This document shows, piece after piece, positions 1 to 12,004 of a stretch of 64,000 bases of DNA. The stretch's first letter is position 1, and each line of letters starts with the position of its first letter. The DNA lies in NCBI GenBank assembly GCA_019914945.1, contig CM034101.1, positions 9,063,188 through 9,127,187 on the forward strand, read 5' to 3'. The DNA comes from Typha latifolia. Its lineage: Eukaryota; Streptophyta; Magnoliopsida; Poales; Typhaceae. Position numbers and translations under genes: made by a program. Below the pieces are notes generated by a model. That model was not told where the DNA came from. It saw only the letters and a list, made by a program, of their open reading frames with translations, and made no database searches.

Positions 1-702
1 TTAGAAGATAATGATTTCATGATTAGTTCTATTATAGTTGTATAAATTTTATCTTTTAATGAATTGCAAGTTAAATCTAAAAAAAAATGGAAGATATACT
101 AGTACGGTTGTAATTTATATTTCTAGATGTCATCTGATCTATATGAATAAGTTATTATTAGTTATTTTATTGGCGGATCATAATAGCATGACCAATTTGG
201 GAGATTAATCTTAGTAGTTTTAGTTCATGTACAATATTTTTGTGGATTTGTCTAAGTCATGTTTATGTGTTCTTAAATATCAAGTATAATGGATTAGTAA
301 ATAGTTGTGTGGCAATAGATCAATATTATGAATTGAATATTATATCTGTCAAGATATTGAAGAGATTACTAGATTACTAGATTACTTAGTAGAACTCAGT
401 AGATAGTCTTTGGATCTGAATATCGATATCATTAAGTGATATTTTGGTGGATATACTATTAGTGATAATAATTAAATAGATAATGATCAAACTGGAATTA
501 TGTGAATCGAGGAATGAATAGTTTGGATACAGAAATGATTGATAGAAAGATAATTATAAAGTTTATCATGTATGTTTCTTCAGATAGTTTGAATTTAACC
601 TTTCAGATATTGCAGATTAAGAAGAAAGATAATGTGGAAAATCATAAGGGTGTATAAATTCGTTTGAGGTTGCATTAGGATTAACATTGATAGGTTGGAT
701 TT
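1..702 (+). other. Non-coding internal remnant of a long-LTR Gypsy derivative, left part
   Basis: AT-rich sequence without a convincing reading frame. It is assigned to the same old element as 8232-9047 because the Copia insertion 703-8231 separates the two with a perfect 5-bp target duplication, and the right part ends in a Tekay-like polypurine block followed by a 3-kb LTR. I recognise no gag or pol motif here. It may be the internal region of a non-autonomous derivative or a fully decayed pol. The upstream end lies outside the window. Confidence 0.45.
698..702. repeat. Target-site duplication GATTT, left copy
   Basis: GATTT immediately precedes the TG of the Copia 5' LTR and recurs at 8232-8236 directly after the CA of the 3' LTR. 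A perfect 5-bp duplication is the length expected for integration of this superfamily. Confidence 0.92.
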
Positions 703-1623
703 TGTTAGGTTTTTATTTGTTGGCAATTGTGTACAAAATATTCTAAGTGTATATTTTCATGTATATGAGTTTTACACAAGTCTAGAATATTTCTAGTTTG
801 AAGAATTGCAAGATTATTGGAGAAAAGCCATCGAGTTCACACCGCGTTCACAAACACGTTCGAACGTGGGTACTGCGTTCACACAGACAGAGAGCCGCGT
901 TCACAAACTCGTTCGAACGCGGGTACTACGTTCACACAAACCGAGAGCTGCATTCACAGACGCATTCGAACGCAACCTGAAGAATTCAAGTTGTCGCGTT
1001 CGAACACACTCGGGCCCATTCAAACGCACCTGAGTTCAAGTCATGCCGTTCGAACGCACCCGGGCCGCGTTCGAACGCACCAATGAAGTTTGATAAAATT
1101 GGAATTTTGAGAGTACGGATAAGACTTGGATTTGGCTCTATTTTGGAGATCATAGATAAGGATTGTGATGCCCTATCTTGAGGGGTGTTGAAGAAGCATT
1201 ATTGAAGTAGACTTCTTAAGGCTACATCAGTTCTTCAACTATCAAGGTTCCACTCATCTACAAAACTTAATCTTTCGTCTTAAGGGCTATCTAGACGAAA
1301 GATCAATCTCGAGGGTTACTGAGATTGGACTTCAATCACGAGAAGCAGTGAATCGTGGGTTCTAGCGAGCAAGACTGAGAGGAACAAAGTTGGTTGGATC
1401 GACGGGTTGTTTTGTGAGTCAGTCTTGTAACTGTTACTATTCTAGTGATTGGTTTTGATCCGAGTTTGGATCCGTAGTTTTTTCCCGTTTGGGTTTTTCC
1501 ACGTTAAAATCTTGGCGTTCATCTCTGCTTTCGTTCCTAATATTTTTACGGACTTTTACTTAAGCAAACGAGTGATATCATTGCCTAGTATTTAGATACA
1601 TACTTGTGTCTAGGGTTTTTTCA
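703..1623 (+). repeat. Copia 5' LTR (921 bp)
   Basis: Begins TGTTAGG and ends TTTTTTCA, directly before the primer-binding site. It carries a block of 53-bp tandem units (about 842-985) centred on palindromes such as CACGTTCGAACGTG. Two full units plus one partial are present here, against three plus one partial in the 3' LTR, which explains nearly all of the 51-bp length difference. The last 500 bp are very close to the 3' LTR. Confidence 0.93.
829..1082 (+). repeat. TTCGAA-palindrome array with 53-bp tandem units (Copia 5' LTR)
   Basis: Units contain GCGTTCACAAAC, then a CGTTCGAACG palindrome, then GGGTACTGCGTTCACACAGA and CAGAGAGCC. Further single palindromes follow at about 994-1078. At least six TTCGAA cores occur in 250 bp. 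The array lies in the upstream part of the LTR where promoter and enhancer sequences normally sit; a regulatory role is inference. Confidence 0.85.
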
Positions 1624-1624
1624 A

Positions 1625-1640
1625 TTGGTATCAGAGCAGG
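1625..1640 (+). promoter_or_regulatory. Copia primer-binding site (tRNA-iMet)
   Basis: TTGGTATCAGAGCAGG starts one base after the LTR terminal CA. TGGTATCAGAGC is the standard complement of the 3' end of plant initiator tRNA-Met used to prime minus-strand DNA synthesis. Confidence 0.92.
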
Positions 1641-1671
1641 TTCTCTCACCTTTGAGAGAGATCAGATAGGC

Positions 1672-3425
1672 ATGGATTTTCATAGAGATGGACCATCATC
1701 TATAAGACCTCCTATCCTAGATGGATCAAATTATGGATATTGAAAAGCTAGGATGAGAGCTTACTTGAAGTCTATCGATGAACAAGTATGGTTTGCCGTT
1801 GTGAACGGTTGGAGTCCACCAATGTACATGGTGGATGATAAACTTGTTGATAAACCGATAGAGTCATGGGATAGGTCAGACTATGAAAAAGTTGGATGGA
1901 ATAGCAAGGCAATAAATGCAATATTTAGTTGTATTTCCTCGGAAGAATTTAGAAGAATCTCTACTTGTGAGATAGCAAAAGAAGCTTGGACGATCTTAGA
2001 AACTACTCACGAAGGAACTATGGCTGTAAAACTTTCTAAACTTCAGAGGTTGACTACTAGTTTTGAAACTCTACGTATGGAGGAGAATGAGACATTTGAT
2101 GAGTTTTATGCAAAGCTGAGTGATATAGTCAACTCCAGTTTCAACCTAGGAGAGAAAATTTCTAAAAATAGAATTGTCCGTAAGATCCTTAGGTCTCTTC
2201 CAGAGAGGTTTCAGGCGAAAGTTACAGCTATTGAGGAAAGTAAGGACATCGATTCTATGAAAGTTTACAATTGGTAAGAAATCTACAAACATTTGAGTCC
2301 AGCCTTTCAAAACCGAGGAAGTCCAAAGGGATTGCCCTATCCACTGTTGAACAAAGTATAGAGGAGTCTGATGATGAAGGTGATTTAGATGTTGAGATGT
2401 TGGCCATGTTCGTCAAAAAGTTTAATAAATTCTTTCGGAAGCCAAACAAGTTGAATGCTGAAAAACTTGAGAAAAGCAAAGCATTTGTGAAAAAGAAGAA
2501 TACTGCAACTTCGAACACAGGTGTGAGCAACAACGGTGTCAAACAGAAAAATAAGAATTCTGAGAATAAAGTTTGATGTTTTGAATGTTCTGGTTTTGGA
2601 CACATAGCATAAGAATGCCCTAATCGCCTTAAGAAGAAGGGTAAAGCTATGAAAGTTACTTGGGATGACTCAGATAAATCTGATGATGATTTTGGAAAAG
2701 ACGAAAAAGACGAAGAAAATTTTGTTGCTTTTTCCTCTTCTCTACTCAATATTGATTCCGTTGTTGATACTGATAGTACAGATGATCAAGATATGTTACC
2801 AGCTGAAGAAGATGAATCTGAAATACAAAAGGCATATAATGACCTGTACTTAGAGTCATTTAAACTCAAGAAAAGCAATCTTAGACTACATCAACGACTC
2901 AAGATAATCGAAATTGAAAGAGTTCAATTTGAGAAGAAGTACAAATTGGAACTTGAACGTGTCAAAGACCTTTCTGAACAACTTGACAATGCAAAAAATA
3001 AAATGAAGGCTGATGAAATTGAACTAGAGCGACTGAATAAGGAAGTGACATTTCTAAAGGGGAAGAACAAACTTGACGAGATTCTAAAGGCTTAGATCTC
3101 TAGAAAAGACAAGTATGATGTTGGATACACTAGTAATTCAAATAATAATAAAATTGTCTTCGTTTCTGCAGGTATACAAAAGGAAGAATATCTGAAGTCA
3201 TCAACCGCATTTACAAAGCAATCCTAGATGAATGCTTCTAAACTGAAGGTGAATCTACAAACTGGTGAATCGTCAACGGCACCAAAGGTAAACTTTAGTC
3301 ACACTCCTCGACAAAAGGTGAGTAGAAAATGGTTTGTTCTGACATGCTATCATTGCGGCATATTCGACCTCATTGCAAATTTTTGCAAAAACATAGAACT
3401 GCTTTTATTTATGGGATAAAAACAA
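1672..3425 (+). pseudogene. gag: Copia gag (SIRE-type capsid/nucleocapsid), broken
   Basis: The start is the first ATG after the primer site (MDFHRDGPSS). The capsid part runs to about 2270 in one frame with an early stop at 1741, then shifts frame near 2270. A CCHC knuckle, CFECSGFGHIA..EC, is visible at about 2579-2620 with a stop just before it and one inside it. An acidic stretch and a long coiled-coil region rich in K, E and L follow (about 2830-3090), then a stop at 3093. A degenerate second knuckle, CYHCGIFD, lies near 3345 where the frame shifts again. The product would have packaged element RNA in cytoplasmic particles. The long C-terminal extension separates SIRE Gag from ordinary Copia Gag. 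Confidence 0.85.
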
Positions 3426-4587
3426 AGGCCATATGGGTCAAGAAAAGTGATTTGAAATGTTATGATGTGCATACAACTTTGAAAGCTTTAAATTCCTATT
3501 TGTGGTATTTAGACAGTGGCTGTTCAAGACATATGTCGGGTGACAAGTCGTTATTTTCTAATCTTGAAAACATTAAGGGGGAGTTGTGACATTCGGAGAT
3601 GGTAATTCATCCAAGGTAATAGGTAAAGGAAAGGTAAGTTCTCCGGGGGTTCCTGTTCTTGAAAATGTTCTTTATGTTAAGGGCTTGAAAGCAAATCTTC
3701 TGAGTATCAGTCAATTTTGTGATGAAGATTATGAGGTAAAATTCTCCAAAAATGATTGTACTATTCTAGATCATGGTGGTAATGTTATATGTTATGGATC
3801 TAGAATATCTGATAATTACTATGTTGTTGGAACGTCACATAAACTGAAATGTAACAGTGCCTCTTTTGATATTGCAGATCTTTGGCATCAACGTCTTGGA
3901 CATATGAATCACAAAGAATTATTTACTCTGTCCAAACAAGAAGTGGTAAGAGGAATACCTAAGATGAAAGAAATGTCAAAAAGAGTGTGCGGTTCGTGTC
4001 AAATTGGAAAACAAACTAGGATTTCACACAAGAAGGTAAATGCAGCTACCACCGACCGTGTGCTCCAATTAGTTCACATAGACTTGATGGGTCCAACAAA
4101 AACGGAAAGTCTTGGAGGTAAACGCTATATATTCTTAATGGTCGATGATTACTCCAGATATACCTGGGTTGCCTTTCTACGTGAAAAGTATGAAACCTTT
4201 GAAGTTTTTAAATCATTATGCTTAAAATTACAGAATGAAAAATCTATTACCCTAGTTAGGATTCGTTCTGATCATGGTAGAGAATTTGAAAATGAAAAAT
4301 TTTCCATATTTTGCGATTCTCTTGGTATTCAACATGAATTTTCAGCTCCTATAACTCCACAACAGAACGAGATTGTGGAAAAAAATAATCGAGTTGTGTA
4401 GGAAATGGCTAGGGTTATGCTTCACGCTAAAAAGGTTCCTCAAAGGTTTTGGACAGAGGCTACAGCGGTACATGTGATAAATCATGTTTATCTAAGACCA
4501 GTTACAAAAATGACTGCATATGAAATCTAGAAAGGTAAGAAACCTAGTGCTAAATATTTTTGAGTTTTTGATAGTAAATACTATATC
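3426..4587 (+). pseudogene. pol: Copia protease and integrase, broken
   Basis: The protease active-site motif YLDSGCSRHMSGD is at about 3505-3545 with the catalytic Asp present. A one-base frame change follows at about 3586. The integrase zinc region reads LWHQRLGHMNHKEL with VCGSCQIGKQ (about 3880-4010). The catalytic core has HIDLMGP near 4075 and RSDHGREF near 4266. In the third-acid motif the usual Gly is replaced (PQQNEIVEKNNR, about 4360). Stops lie at 4399, 4528 and 4561, so only fragments could be translated. The enzymes would cleave the polyprotein and insert element cDNA into chromosomes. Confidence 0.88.
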
Positions 4588-6523
4588 TTGTGTGATCGAG
4601 AATATTTGACTAAATTTGACACTAGAAGTAACGAAGGCATCTTCTTAGGGTATTCAAATAATAGCAGAGCCTACAGAGTATTTAATCTTGACACTTCTAC
4701 AATTATGGAATCTGCTAATGTTATGATAGATGAATCCACTACTGATTTAACTGAAGCTACTCGTATTTCTGTTTCTGCAGATACATATGATGAAGAAATA
4801 GGAAAGGAGCTTAATCTGGAAATTGAGAATCAGGACGAGGACAAATTTGAAATGAACAAAGATGACTGCAACGTACCGGAACCATCTGCCAGAGTGAAAT
4901 CAGATCATCCACTGTCACAAGTGATCAGAGATGTAAATGAACCAATTAAGACAATACGACAAATCCAAAGTGAGGTATTATTTACTTGTTATACATCTTC
5001 TTTTGAACCTAAAAATGTGAAGGAAGCATTGTTAGATGATTCTTGGGTTAATGCTATACATGAGAAATTAGAGCAATTTTCTAGGAATGATGTTTGGTAT
5101 TTAGTTCCTAGACCTAAGAATGTGAACGTCATTGGAACAAAATGGATTTACAAGAATAAAAGTGATGAACATGGTAATATAGTTCGAAATAAAGCTAGAC
5201 TCGTAGCATAGGGATATACTCAGGTTGAGGGTATAGATTTTGATGAGACATTTGCTCCTATTGCTAGATTAGAATCTATTCGTATACTGCTTGCTATTGC
5301 TTGTCACTTAAAATTTAAATTGTTTCAAATGGATGTGAATCTTGAATGGTACTCTGAATGAAGATGTTTATGTAGAACAATCGAAAGGGTTCGAAAATCA
5401 AAAATTTCTTTCTCATGTGTTTAAACTGAAAAAGGCCCTCTACGGGCTAAAACAAGCTCCAAGAGCTTGGTATGAGAAGTTGACCATTTTTTTAGTGGAT
5501 GCGGGGTTCACTCGAGGGGGAGTGGACAAGACATTGTTCATTAGACGATCAAACAAGAGTTTAGTTGTGGCACAAATTTATGTGGATGACATTGTCTTCG
5601 GGGCAACGAGTCGATCATTAGCTAAGGAGTTTGCAGATTTTATGCATAGTCATTTTGAGATGAGCATGATGGGTGAGTTGAAGTTCTTTTTGGGAATTCA
5701 AATTACTCAGTTGGAAAGAGGGATATTTATCGCTCAAACCAAGTATACTAAGGATCTTGTGACTAAATTCGGTTTAGAAAATGCAAAACATGCTAGAACT
5801 CCTATGAGTACAACTACCAAACTAGGTAAGGATATTTCAGGAAAAAGTGTTGATCAGACACTGTATAGGAGCATGATTAATAGTCTTTTGTACTTAACTG
5901 CTAGTAGACCTGATATTGCATTTAGTGTCGGTGTGTGTGCTAGGTTTCAATCTGAACCTAAGGAGACACATTTGTTTGCTGTGAAACGTATTATAAAATA
6001 TGTCGGTGGCACAATTGACTTAGGTATCTGGTTTACGTATGACTCGGGAGCTATCATATCTGGATACACGGATTCTGATTGGGCAGGTTCATGTGATGAT
6101 AGAAAAAGTATCTCAGGTGGATAATTTTATATTGGAAACAATCTGGTTGCTTAGCACAGTAAGGAACAAAACTCGATATCTTTATCTACTGCGGAGGCCG
6201 AGTATATTGCAGCGGGAAGTTGTTGTTCTTAGTTACTATGGATGAAACAGATGGTCAAAGATTATGGCATTGAACAAGATACTATGGTGCTTTATTGTGA
6301 CAACATGAGTGCTATTAATATATCAAAAAATTATGTTCAACACTCGCGTACAAAACATATTGATATCCGACATCATTTTATACGCAAGTTAGTTGAAGAC
6401 AAAATAATAGCACTAGAACATGTTGAGACGGAGAAACAGTTGGGTGATCTATTTACAAAACCTTTGGATTTACATAAATTTGAGTATCTTCGTACTTCTT
6501 TAGGAATTTGTGCTTTGGATTGA
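4588..6523 (+). pseudogene. pol: Copia reverse transcriptase and RNase H, broken
   Basis: A linker continues from integrase to a stop at 5209. The RT fingers (GTKWIYKNK, then [16 protein letters not shown]) precede a deletion and frame change near 5340. The palm then reads ALYGLKQAPRAWYEKL and the catalytic YVDD at 5579-5590. RNase H carries YTDSDWAGSCDDRKS (about 6060), a STAEAEYIA helix (about 6190) and a C-terminal TKHIDIRHHFIR (about 6340). Stops at 6122, near 6154 and near 6230 break it. It ends at a TGA at 6521. The YVDD is intact, so loss of function comes from stops and shifts rather than active-site change. Confidence 0.9.
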
Positions 6524-7248
6524 TTTTCTTTTTTCTTTGGTTTGCGTGTTTTGGTTTGCATGTTTCTTTTTTATTATTTCTTTTCATTTCTTTTTAGGTT
6601 TTCTTTACTCTGAACTTTTCTTTGGTTTTAGTTTCAGATTTGTCAAAAGTTTTTGTCATAAAAAAAAATTTTTTGATGCACTCCTAGATTCAATAATATA
6701 CTCTTGACATATAAATATGATTTTTCTCTTGATTATGAATTATGATAGTCAATTTTGTCATCTTGCAGTATATTGTATCATTTTTGATTTGTTCACTCTC
6801 TCGACTTCTATGATAATTAAACTAAATTTAATGCACTCATAACATGTATATATTCTTGAGTGAGCATGACATCATGAAATGTTTTTTTAAATAGCTCACT
6901 ATTGACGTTGATTTGCACAATTTGATCTCATGCTTTGTCATCACAAATGTGTTCATAAAAGATCAATGAAAAGGGCTAAAATGAGTTTGTGTGAAAGCCA
7001 TCTTGTTTAGAGTCCAGTTTGACTGAGTACATTGCTTATAACTTTGTCTGTTTAAGTACTTTTGAACTTATGCTCCATTGATAACTTGTGTTTGGATTGT
7101 TTATTCATTTCAAGTTATTTTCACTTGATCTTGGATTGGTATATATTTATTTGGAGGGGTTGATGTGCAAAATATTCTAGTCTTGTTGATTGCTCAATTT
7201 GAAGTCTTTGTAATATCTTGTAACCTAGGTGTTTTGTCACAAATTGCC
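6524..7248 (+). other. Copia 3' untranslated region, no envelope-like frame
   Basis: About 725 bp of T-rich sequence between the pol stop and the polypurine tract. Some SIRE-lineage elements carry an envelope-like ORF here. I see no long frame with a signal peptide or membrane segments, only short T-rich runs. Confidence 0.7.
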
Positions 7249-7259
7249 AAAGGGGGGAT
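7249..7259 (+). promoter_or_regulatory. Copia polypurine tract
   Basis: AAAGGGGGGAT lies directly before the TG of the 3' LTR. It is the RNase-H-resistant primer for plus-strand synthesis. Confidence 0.88.
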
Positions 7260-8231
7260 TGTTAGGTTTTTATTTGTTGGCAATTGTGTACAAAATATTC
7301 TAAGTATATTTTTTCATGTATATGAGCTTTACACAAGTCTAGAATATCTCTAGTTTAAAGAATTGCAAGATTATTGGAGAAAAGCCGTCGAGTTCACACT
7401 ACGTTTATAAACGCGTTCGAACGCGGAATCTGCGTTCACACAGACAGAGAGCCGCGTTCCCAAACGCGTTCGAACGCGGGTACTGTGTTCACACAGACAG
7501 ATAGCCGCGTTCACAAACACATTCGAACACGGGTACTGCGTTCACACAGACCGAGAGCTACGTTCACAAACGCGTTCGAACGCAACCTGAAGAATTCAGG
7601 TTGTTGCGTTCGAACGCACTCGGGCCCGTTCGAACGCACCTGAGTTCAAGTCATGCCGTTCGAACGCACCTGGGCCGCGTTCGAATGCACTAACAAAGTT
7701 TGATAAAATTAGACTTTCGAGAGTACGGATAAGACTTGGATTTGGCTCTATTTTGGAGATCATATATAAGGATTGTGATGCCCTATCTTGAGGGGTGTTG
7801 AAGAAGCATTATTGAAGTAGATATCTTGAGGCTACATTGGTTCTTCAACTATCAAGGTTCCACTCATCTACAAAACTTAATCTTTCGTCTTAAGGGCTAT
7901 CTAGACGAAAGATCAATCTCGAGGGTTACTGAGATTGGACTTCAATCACGAGAAGCAGTGAATCGTGGGTTCTAGCGAGCAAGACTGAGAGGAACAAAGT
8001 TGGTTGGATCGACGGGTTGTTTTATGAGTCAGTCTTGTAACTGCTACTATTCTATTGATTGGTTTTGATCCGAGTTTGGATCTGTGGTATTTTCCCGTTT
8101 GGGTTTTTCCACATTAAAATCTTGGTGTTCATCTCTGCTTTCGTTCCTAATATTTCTACAGACTTTTACTTAAGCGAGAGTGATATCATTGCCTAGTATT
8201 TAGATACATACTTGTGTCTAGGGTTTTTTCA
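7260..8231 (+). repeat. Copia 3' LTR (972 bp)
   Basis: Same TGTTAGG...TTTTTTCA ends as 703-1623. It contains three full 53-bp palindrome units plus a partial (about 7390-7600), one more than the 5' LTR. It is followed at once by the second GATTT copy. Confidence 0.93.
7388..7690 (+). repeat. TTCGAA-palindrome array with 53-bp tandem units (Copia 3' LTR)
   Basis: Same unit as 829-1082, with several perfect GCGTTCGAACGC cores. Point changes between units (GTTCCC, GTTTAT, ACATTC) show that units diverge individually. Confidence 0.85.
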
Positions 8232-8236
8232 GATTT
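8232..8236. repeat. Target-site duplication GATTT, right copy
   Basis: Perfect match to 698-702, directly after the Copia 3' LTR. Confidence 0.92.
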
Positions 8237-9047
8237 GATGAACCGTATGTTATTTTGAAGAATATATTATGAAAACAAGTTGATATTGTAGTCTTATATG
8301 AATAGGTGTGATCTCTTATATTGATTTATTTCATAATTTCTATAATAGTTTAAGCATATGAGCAAGGCACTTTAAATAAGAGAGTTTGTATTATCGCCTA
8401 CATTTTATGAGGATATCGGATGATGCTGAGTATGTTTAGATTAGTGACATTATTTGTCTAGAAGGAGAAGCATGAAATAAGTATTTCGGATGTTCTTGAA
8501 ATAACTTGTATTTATCATTCTACTTGGTATTGGTGATAGTATTGAGGGATAATCTATTGAGCATGTTTGGGATCAAAGTATACATTTAGTAGGTTGGAGA
8601 TAATTTACTTAAATAGGTTGTATTGTATTATCATAGGTGGTTATGGCATTACGTTGTCATATGGTTGCAGTTAGCAGAATAAATGATAGTTTTGGGGAGG
8701 TTCAAGTACTTTGGAGTAGAACATGACACTTTTCATATTGTAGAATCAGTGTACATTCTTTCTTGCAGACCAGTAGTATTATCGATGTCTATGGATATAA
8801 TATGATTACTTAACTGACTTAGATTTAAGAATTTTTTCTCATATGCAAGTTACTTGTTGTTGTGAAATGTTAGGAGATAATGATTTAACTAGTAAACGAA
8901 GTATAAGTGATGGATCTAAAAAAGTGAGATTCCCTAAATATTATTGATTTGATTAGAAGGTAGTGGAACTAGATATGCGGATTTTTTTTTCAATACTAGC
9001 GTGATATAAATTTCGGGGTCGAAATTTTCATAAGGGGGGAAGGAAAA
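8237..9047 (+). other. Internal remnant of the long-LTR Gypsy derivative with polypurine block
   Basis: No coding frame recognised. The last 40 bp (about 9008-9047) read AAATTTCGGGGTCGAAATTT, then TCATAAGGGGGGAAGGAAAA. This closely matches the block before the Tekay 3' LTR at 34423-34458. The match identifies this as the 3' end of a Tekay/Del-related internal region, with the polypurine tract directly before the LTR at 9048. Confidence 0.7.
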
Positions 9048-12004
9048 TGTAATAACCAAAATAATAATAATAATAAATAATAATAAATAAAATAATAATA
9101 ATAACCTAGAAAAATTAAATAATAATAATAATGATGTATAAATTAAATATAAAAAAAGGAGAAAAAAGAAAGAAATAAAAAATAAATAATTTTTGGTGTT
9201 GCATGGCACGAGCTCGTGCCTTGCAACTTGTGGGCACGCGTTGACGGCGCCACGTGCTCCCACAACCGCCGGCCCGGCCAATCAGGCCGGGCCAGCTAGT
9301 TGTGGCGGGCCCCGCTACCGTTCCCCCTCCTTCACCGCCTCTCTATCTCCCTCTCTTTCGATCTTTTGCTCTCATTTATTCTCTCTCTCTCTCTCTCGTC
9401 AACGTCAGCCTACCGCCGTCGTCGCCGCCGCTACTTTCAAGGTGAGCCTCCCTCTCTTCCCTTTTCTTCTTCTTTTCTTCTTCTTCTTCTTCTTCTTCTT
9501 CCTCTCTTCATTTTACATTCTATCGCACTAAAAGAGATGTCTAAATCACTTATGTTATTTAGTTAATCTAAATTAGATTTTTAGTTTAATTTTTCAAAAA
9601 TAGATATATTTATTAACATGGTTATTATATAAGTGTAATTAGTATAATTTTAGTTAATTATAATTATAAATATTTGTACATAAATATATTTTTATTAGAT
9701 TAATATATGTCTTTATAATTAGGTATATATATATACGTACAACTTATTATACATTATTATGTATGTAATATAATAGTAGGCTTACTTAATGTTTATATTA
9801 CATGATTAAGTAAAGATTATTTTATATGCAACTCTTAATTTGTTTAGTAAGGGTAGTAGTGCCAAAATAATTAAAGTATAATTATATAATATTATATAAT
9901 ATAGGTGCTTATATTTTTAATTATATTATTGTACATGTAGCTCTTTTATGTTTTGTTTTTCATCAAAAGAGATTGACTATTATACACTTAATATATAATT
10001 AGTAAACTATGGTTTTATAAATAAATCTACAATTAGAATAATAACATATTAATATTATTATAATTAAATATATGATATAGATCAAATTATTTAATAAAAA
10101 CAAAAGAAGAAATTTTAAACCTAATAGATCATCATATGTTACACAAACGAATCCCAATTGGAGAAATAACTAACTTACATTACTTAAACATTTTTAGATT
10201 CTAACCCCCCTTATTTGAGACCTCGTGGACCTTGCTAGCGATAAGTGTCACTCGGTTGATTGGCAGATGTGAGGGATACGTGGTTTCCGTCTTCTAATCA
10301 AGTGTGAGTAGTCTTATCCCTTAGACACCTTTCTTAAATTATGTTATATTATATATTATGTACATGCATGTTTTGGCCTCCAGCATGATTATATGACTTT
10401 ATCTAGAGATGATTACAGTCGAGCATATTTTATCATGTATCTGATTATGTTGATCTGGGATATGAGCACATTGGTGATATATAAAGATGATGAGAGATGA
10501 TTATACTGTTATAATGTTATGTCCAATTGATATGTAGCATGAGTATGCATATGTTGACTACATGGTTCAAGATTACATTGCATTATTTTTCTTTTGATTT
10601 CTGTTTCACTTAAATTTCTGTTATGCATTGACTTGTTATCATACTGGATATATGCATATGATCTGTTATTTAGAAAGAAAGCATGAAATGTGATTGATAG
10701 GATAGTTGATAGAAAGCGTGAGGATACCCGAGTGGGCGCGAGGGTTAGGACGCGCTTGGTGGATGATTGATCGCTCGACATAGTCACGATCATGTTGGCT
10801 TACGTCCGAGGTCGTTAGTCTGTGTGCGCAGCAGACATTCAGACATATGTCGTTCGCCAAGGCATATGTGGCGAGTTATCCTCATGAGATTTCTATCATC
10901 TAGGAAGGGTGCCCGGTCTGGATGGATATTGATACCCTAGCGGGTGGCGGGGTATGGTTATATTTGAGATATTCTTGCGGGTGGCGGAGTATGCTCTGAG
11001 CCTTCGGGCATGATGTTTGAAACCGGGTACCAGGTGTTGACTGTGCACAGTGGTCTAGTATGATGATGACATATATAGATGACTTTGATGACTGAGATGT
11101 TGAGAAATGCATATAATTTCATTATCATTTGATTGCCTGATTATCAAGTGGTCAATATACATCATATATGGTTGCATTTGATATCATAGCATTGTCATGG
11201 TCGGCATGCATCATGTGTCATATTTGAGAAAAAGTTATGATGATAGTATGACATGGAGATTTATTTACTCATTATCAAGGATTATATACTTTTATCAGTT
11301 ATGACATGTTATCTATATTTTATTTATGTATTATTAAGAACACATTCATTTACTCATTCATACCAACTTGAGATATCCTAATGAGATATTTTAGAGCAAA
11401 GATGAGGTGAGTTATAGATAGAGACGGTATAGATGATAGTTTATATAGCATACCGGTGGTGAGACGGAGCTGGTACGCCCTCGTTACTCGTTAACGGAGA
11501 GGTAGGTATCTTTCCTTAGTAGTCTCCTTCTTGTTCTCACTTCCCTTCCTCAGAACCAACCTCTTATTAGCTGTGTGATTAGTGGCTTAGCTGTTAGCAT
11601 TGAATTGTACTAGTATTTAATATTTGTACTCTTTTATATTATATGATGATTTGTATAATACTGGTCGAATCATAGAGTACTCTTGTATTCGTTGTTTTAG
11701 TTGTATCTTGATGGTTTGTTGTGGCCTGTGTGGGTCCTGCCAGATTATCTAGTGGTCTAGTGTATATTATTATGGACTTTGATATTCATATGTGAACATG
11801 TTTATTTGGTTAATAGTGTGATTTATTTGGTGACGGATTATGTGATCATGGATAGGTTAGCAGGCTTTATGTGATGATGTTATAATTATATGTGCACAGG
11901 AGAGTATTTGTGCGTGATGAGCTCCGCCCGACCTATCGCGTGCGCCGCGCGTGCCGTGTGGGCGTGTGGTCGTGCACGTCCCTATGTCGGGCGGGGGCGT
12001 TACA
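9048..12004 (+). repeat. Tekay/Del-type LTR (2957 bp) shared by two internal regions
   Basis: Starts TGTAATAACC after a polypurine tract and ends GGGGGCGTTACA before a degenerate tRNA-Met primer site (12011-12023). It is about 3 kb, with CT-rich runs at 9330-9510 and AT-rich and GC-rich blocks. It shares long stretches with 14730-17778 (reverse) and 18705-21714, for example the segment around GCATGTTTTGGCCTC. Because a polypurine tract precedes it and a primer site follows it, it looks like the shared LTR of a tandem element pair. Confidence 0.82.

Larger units (their letters stand above)
703..8231 (+). mobile_element. Complete, decayed Copia retrotransposon (Sirevirus/SIRE-type)
   Basis: Order seen: 5' LTR, tRNA-Met primer site, long gag with zinc knuckle and coiled coil, protease, integrase, reverse transcriptase, RNase H, untranslated region, polypurine tract, 3' LTR, flanked by GATTT duplications. 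Integrase before RT defines Copia. The Gag sequence (for example NSSFNLGEKI and ILRSLPERF) and its extended acidic, coiled-coil C-terminus are typical of the SIRE/Maximus lineage. At least five frame changes and about a dozen stop codons show it cannot make its own proteins. It is nested inside an older Gypsy derivative. Confidence 0.93.

Noticed and set aside
829..1082. TTCGAA palindromes as heat-shock elements
   Set aside because: Heat-shock elements need GAA and TTC blocks spaced by two bases (TTCnnGAA or GAAnnTTC). Here TTC and GAA touch directly, and neighbouring blocks are four or more bases apart, so the pattern does not fit.
1625..1640. tRNA gene candidates at TGGTATCAGAGC sites
   Set aside because: These are primer-binding sites complementary to the tRNA 3' end. 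No cloverleaf or A/B box is present around them.
2255..2749. 164-codon minus-strand frame opposite Copia gag
   Set aside because: It is the antisense shadow of acidic Gag codons (GAA and GAT give TTC and ATC), with no recognisable domain.
6524..7248. Envelope-like gene expected for some SIRE-lineage elements
   Set aside because: The region is only about 725 bp, T-rich, and contains no frame with signal peptide or membrane segments.
7388..7690. CRISPR-like array
   Set aside because: Repeats are regularly spaced, but spacers are as conserved as repeats, the array lies inside both LTRs of a plant retrotransposon, and no associated genes exist.
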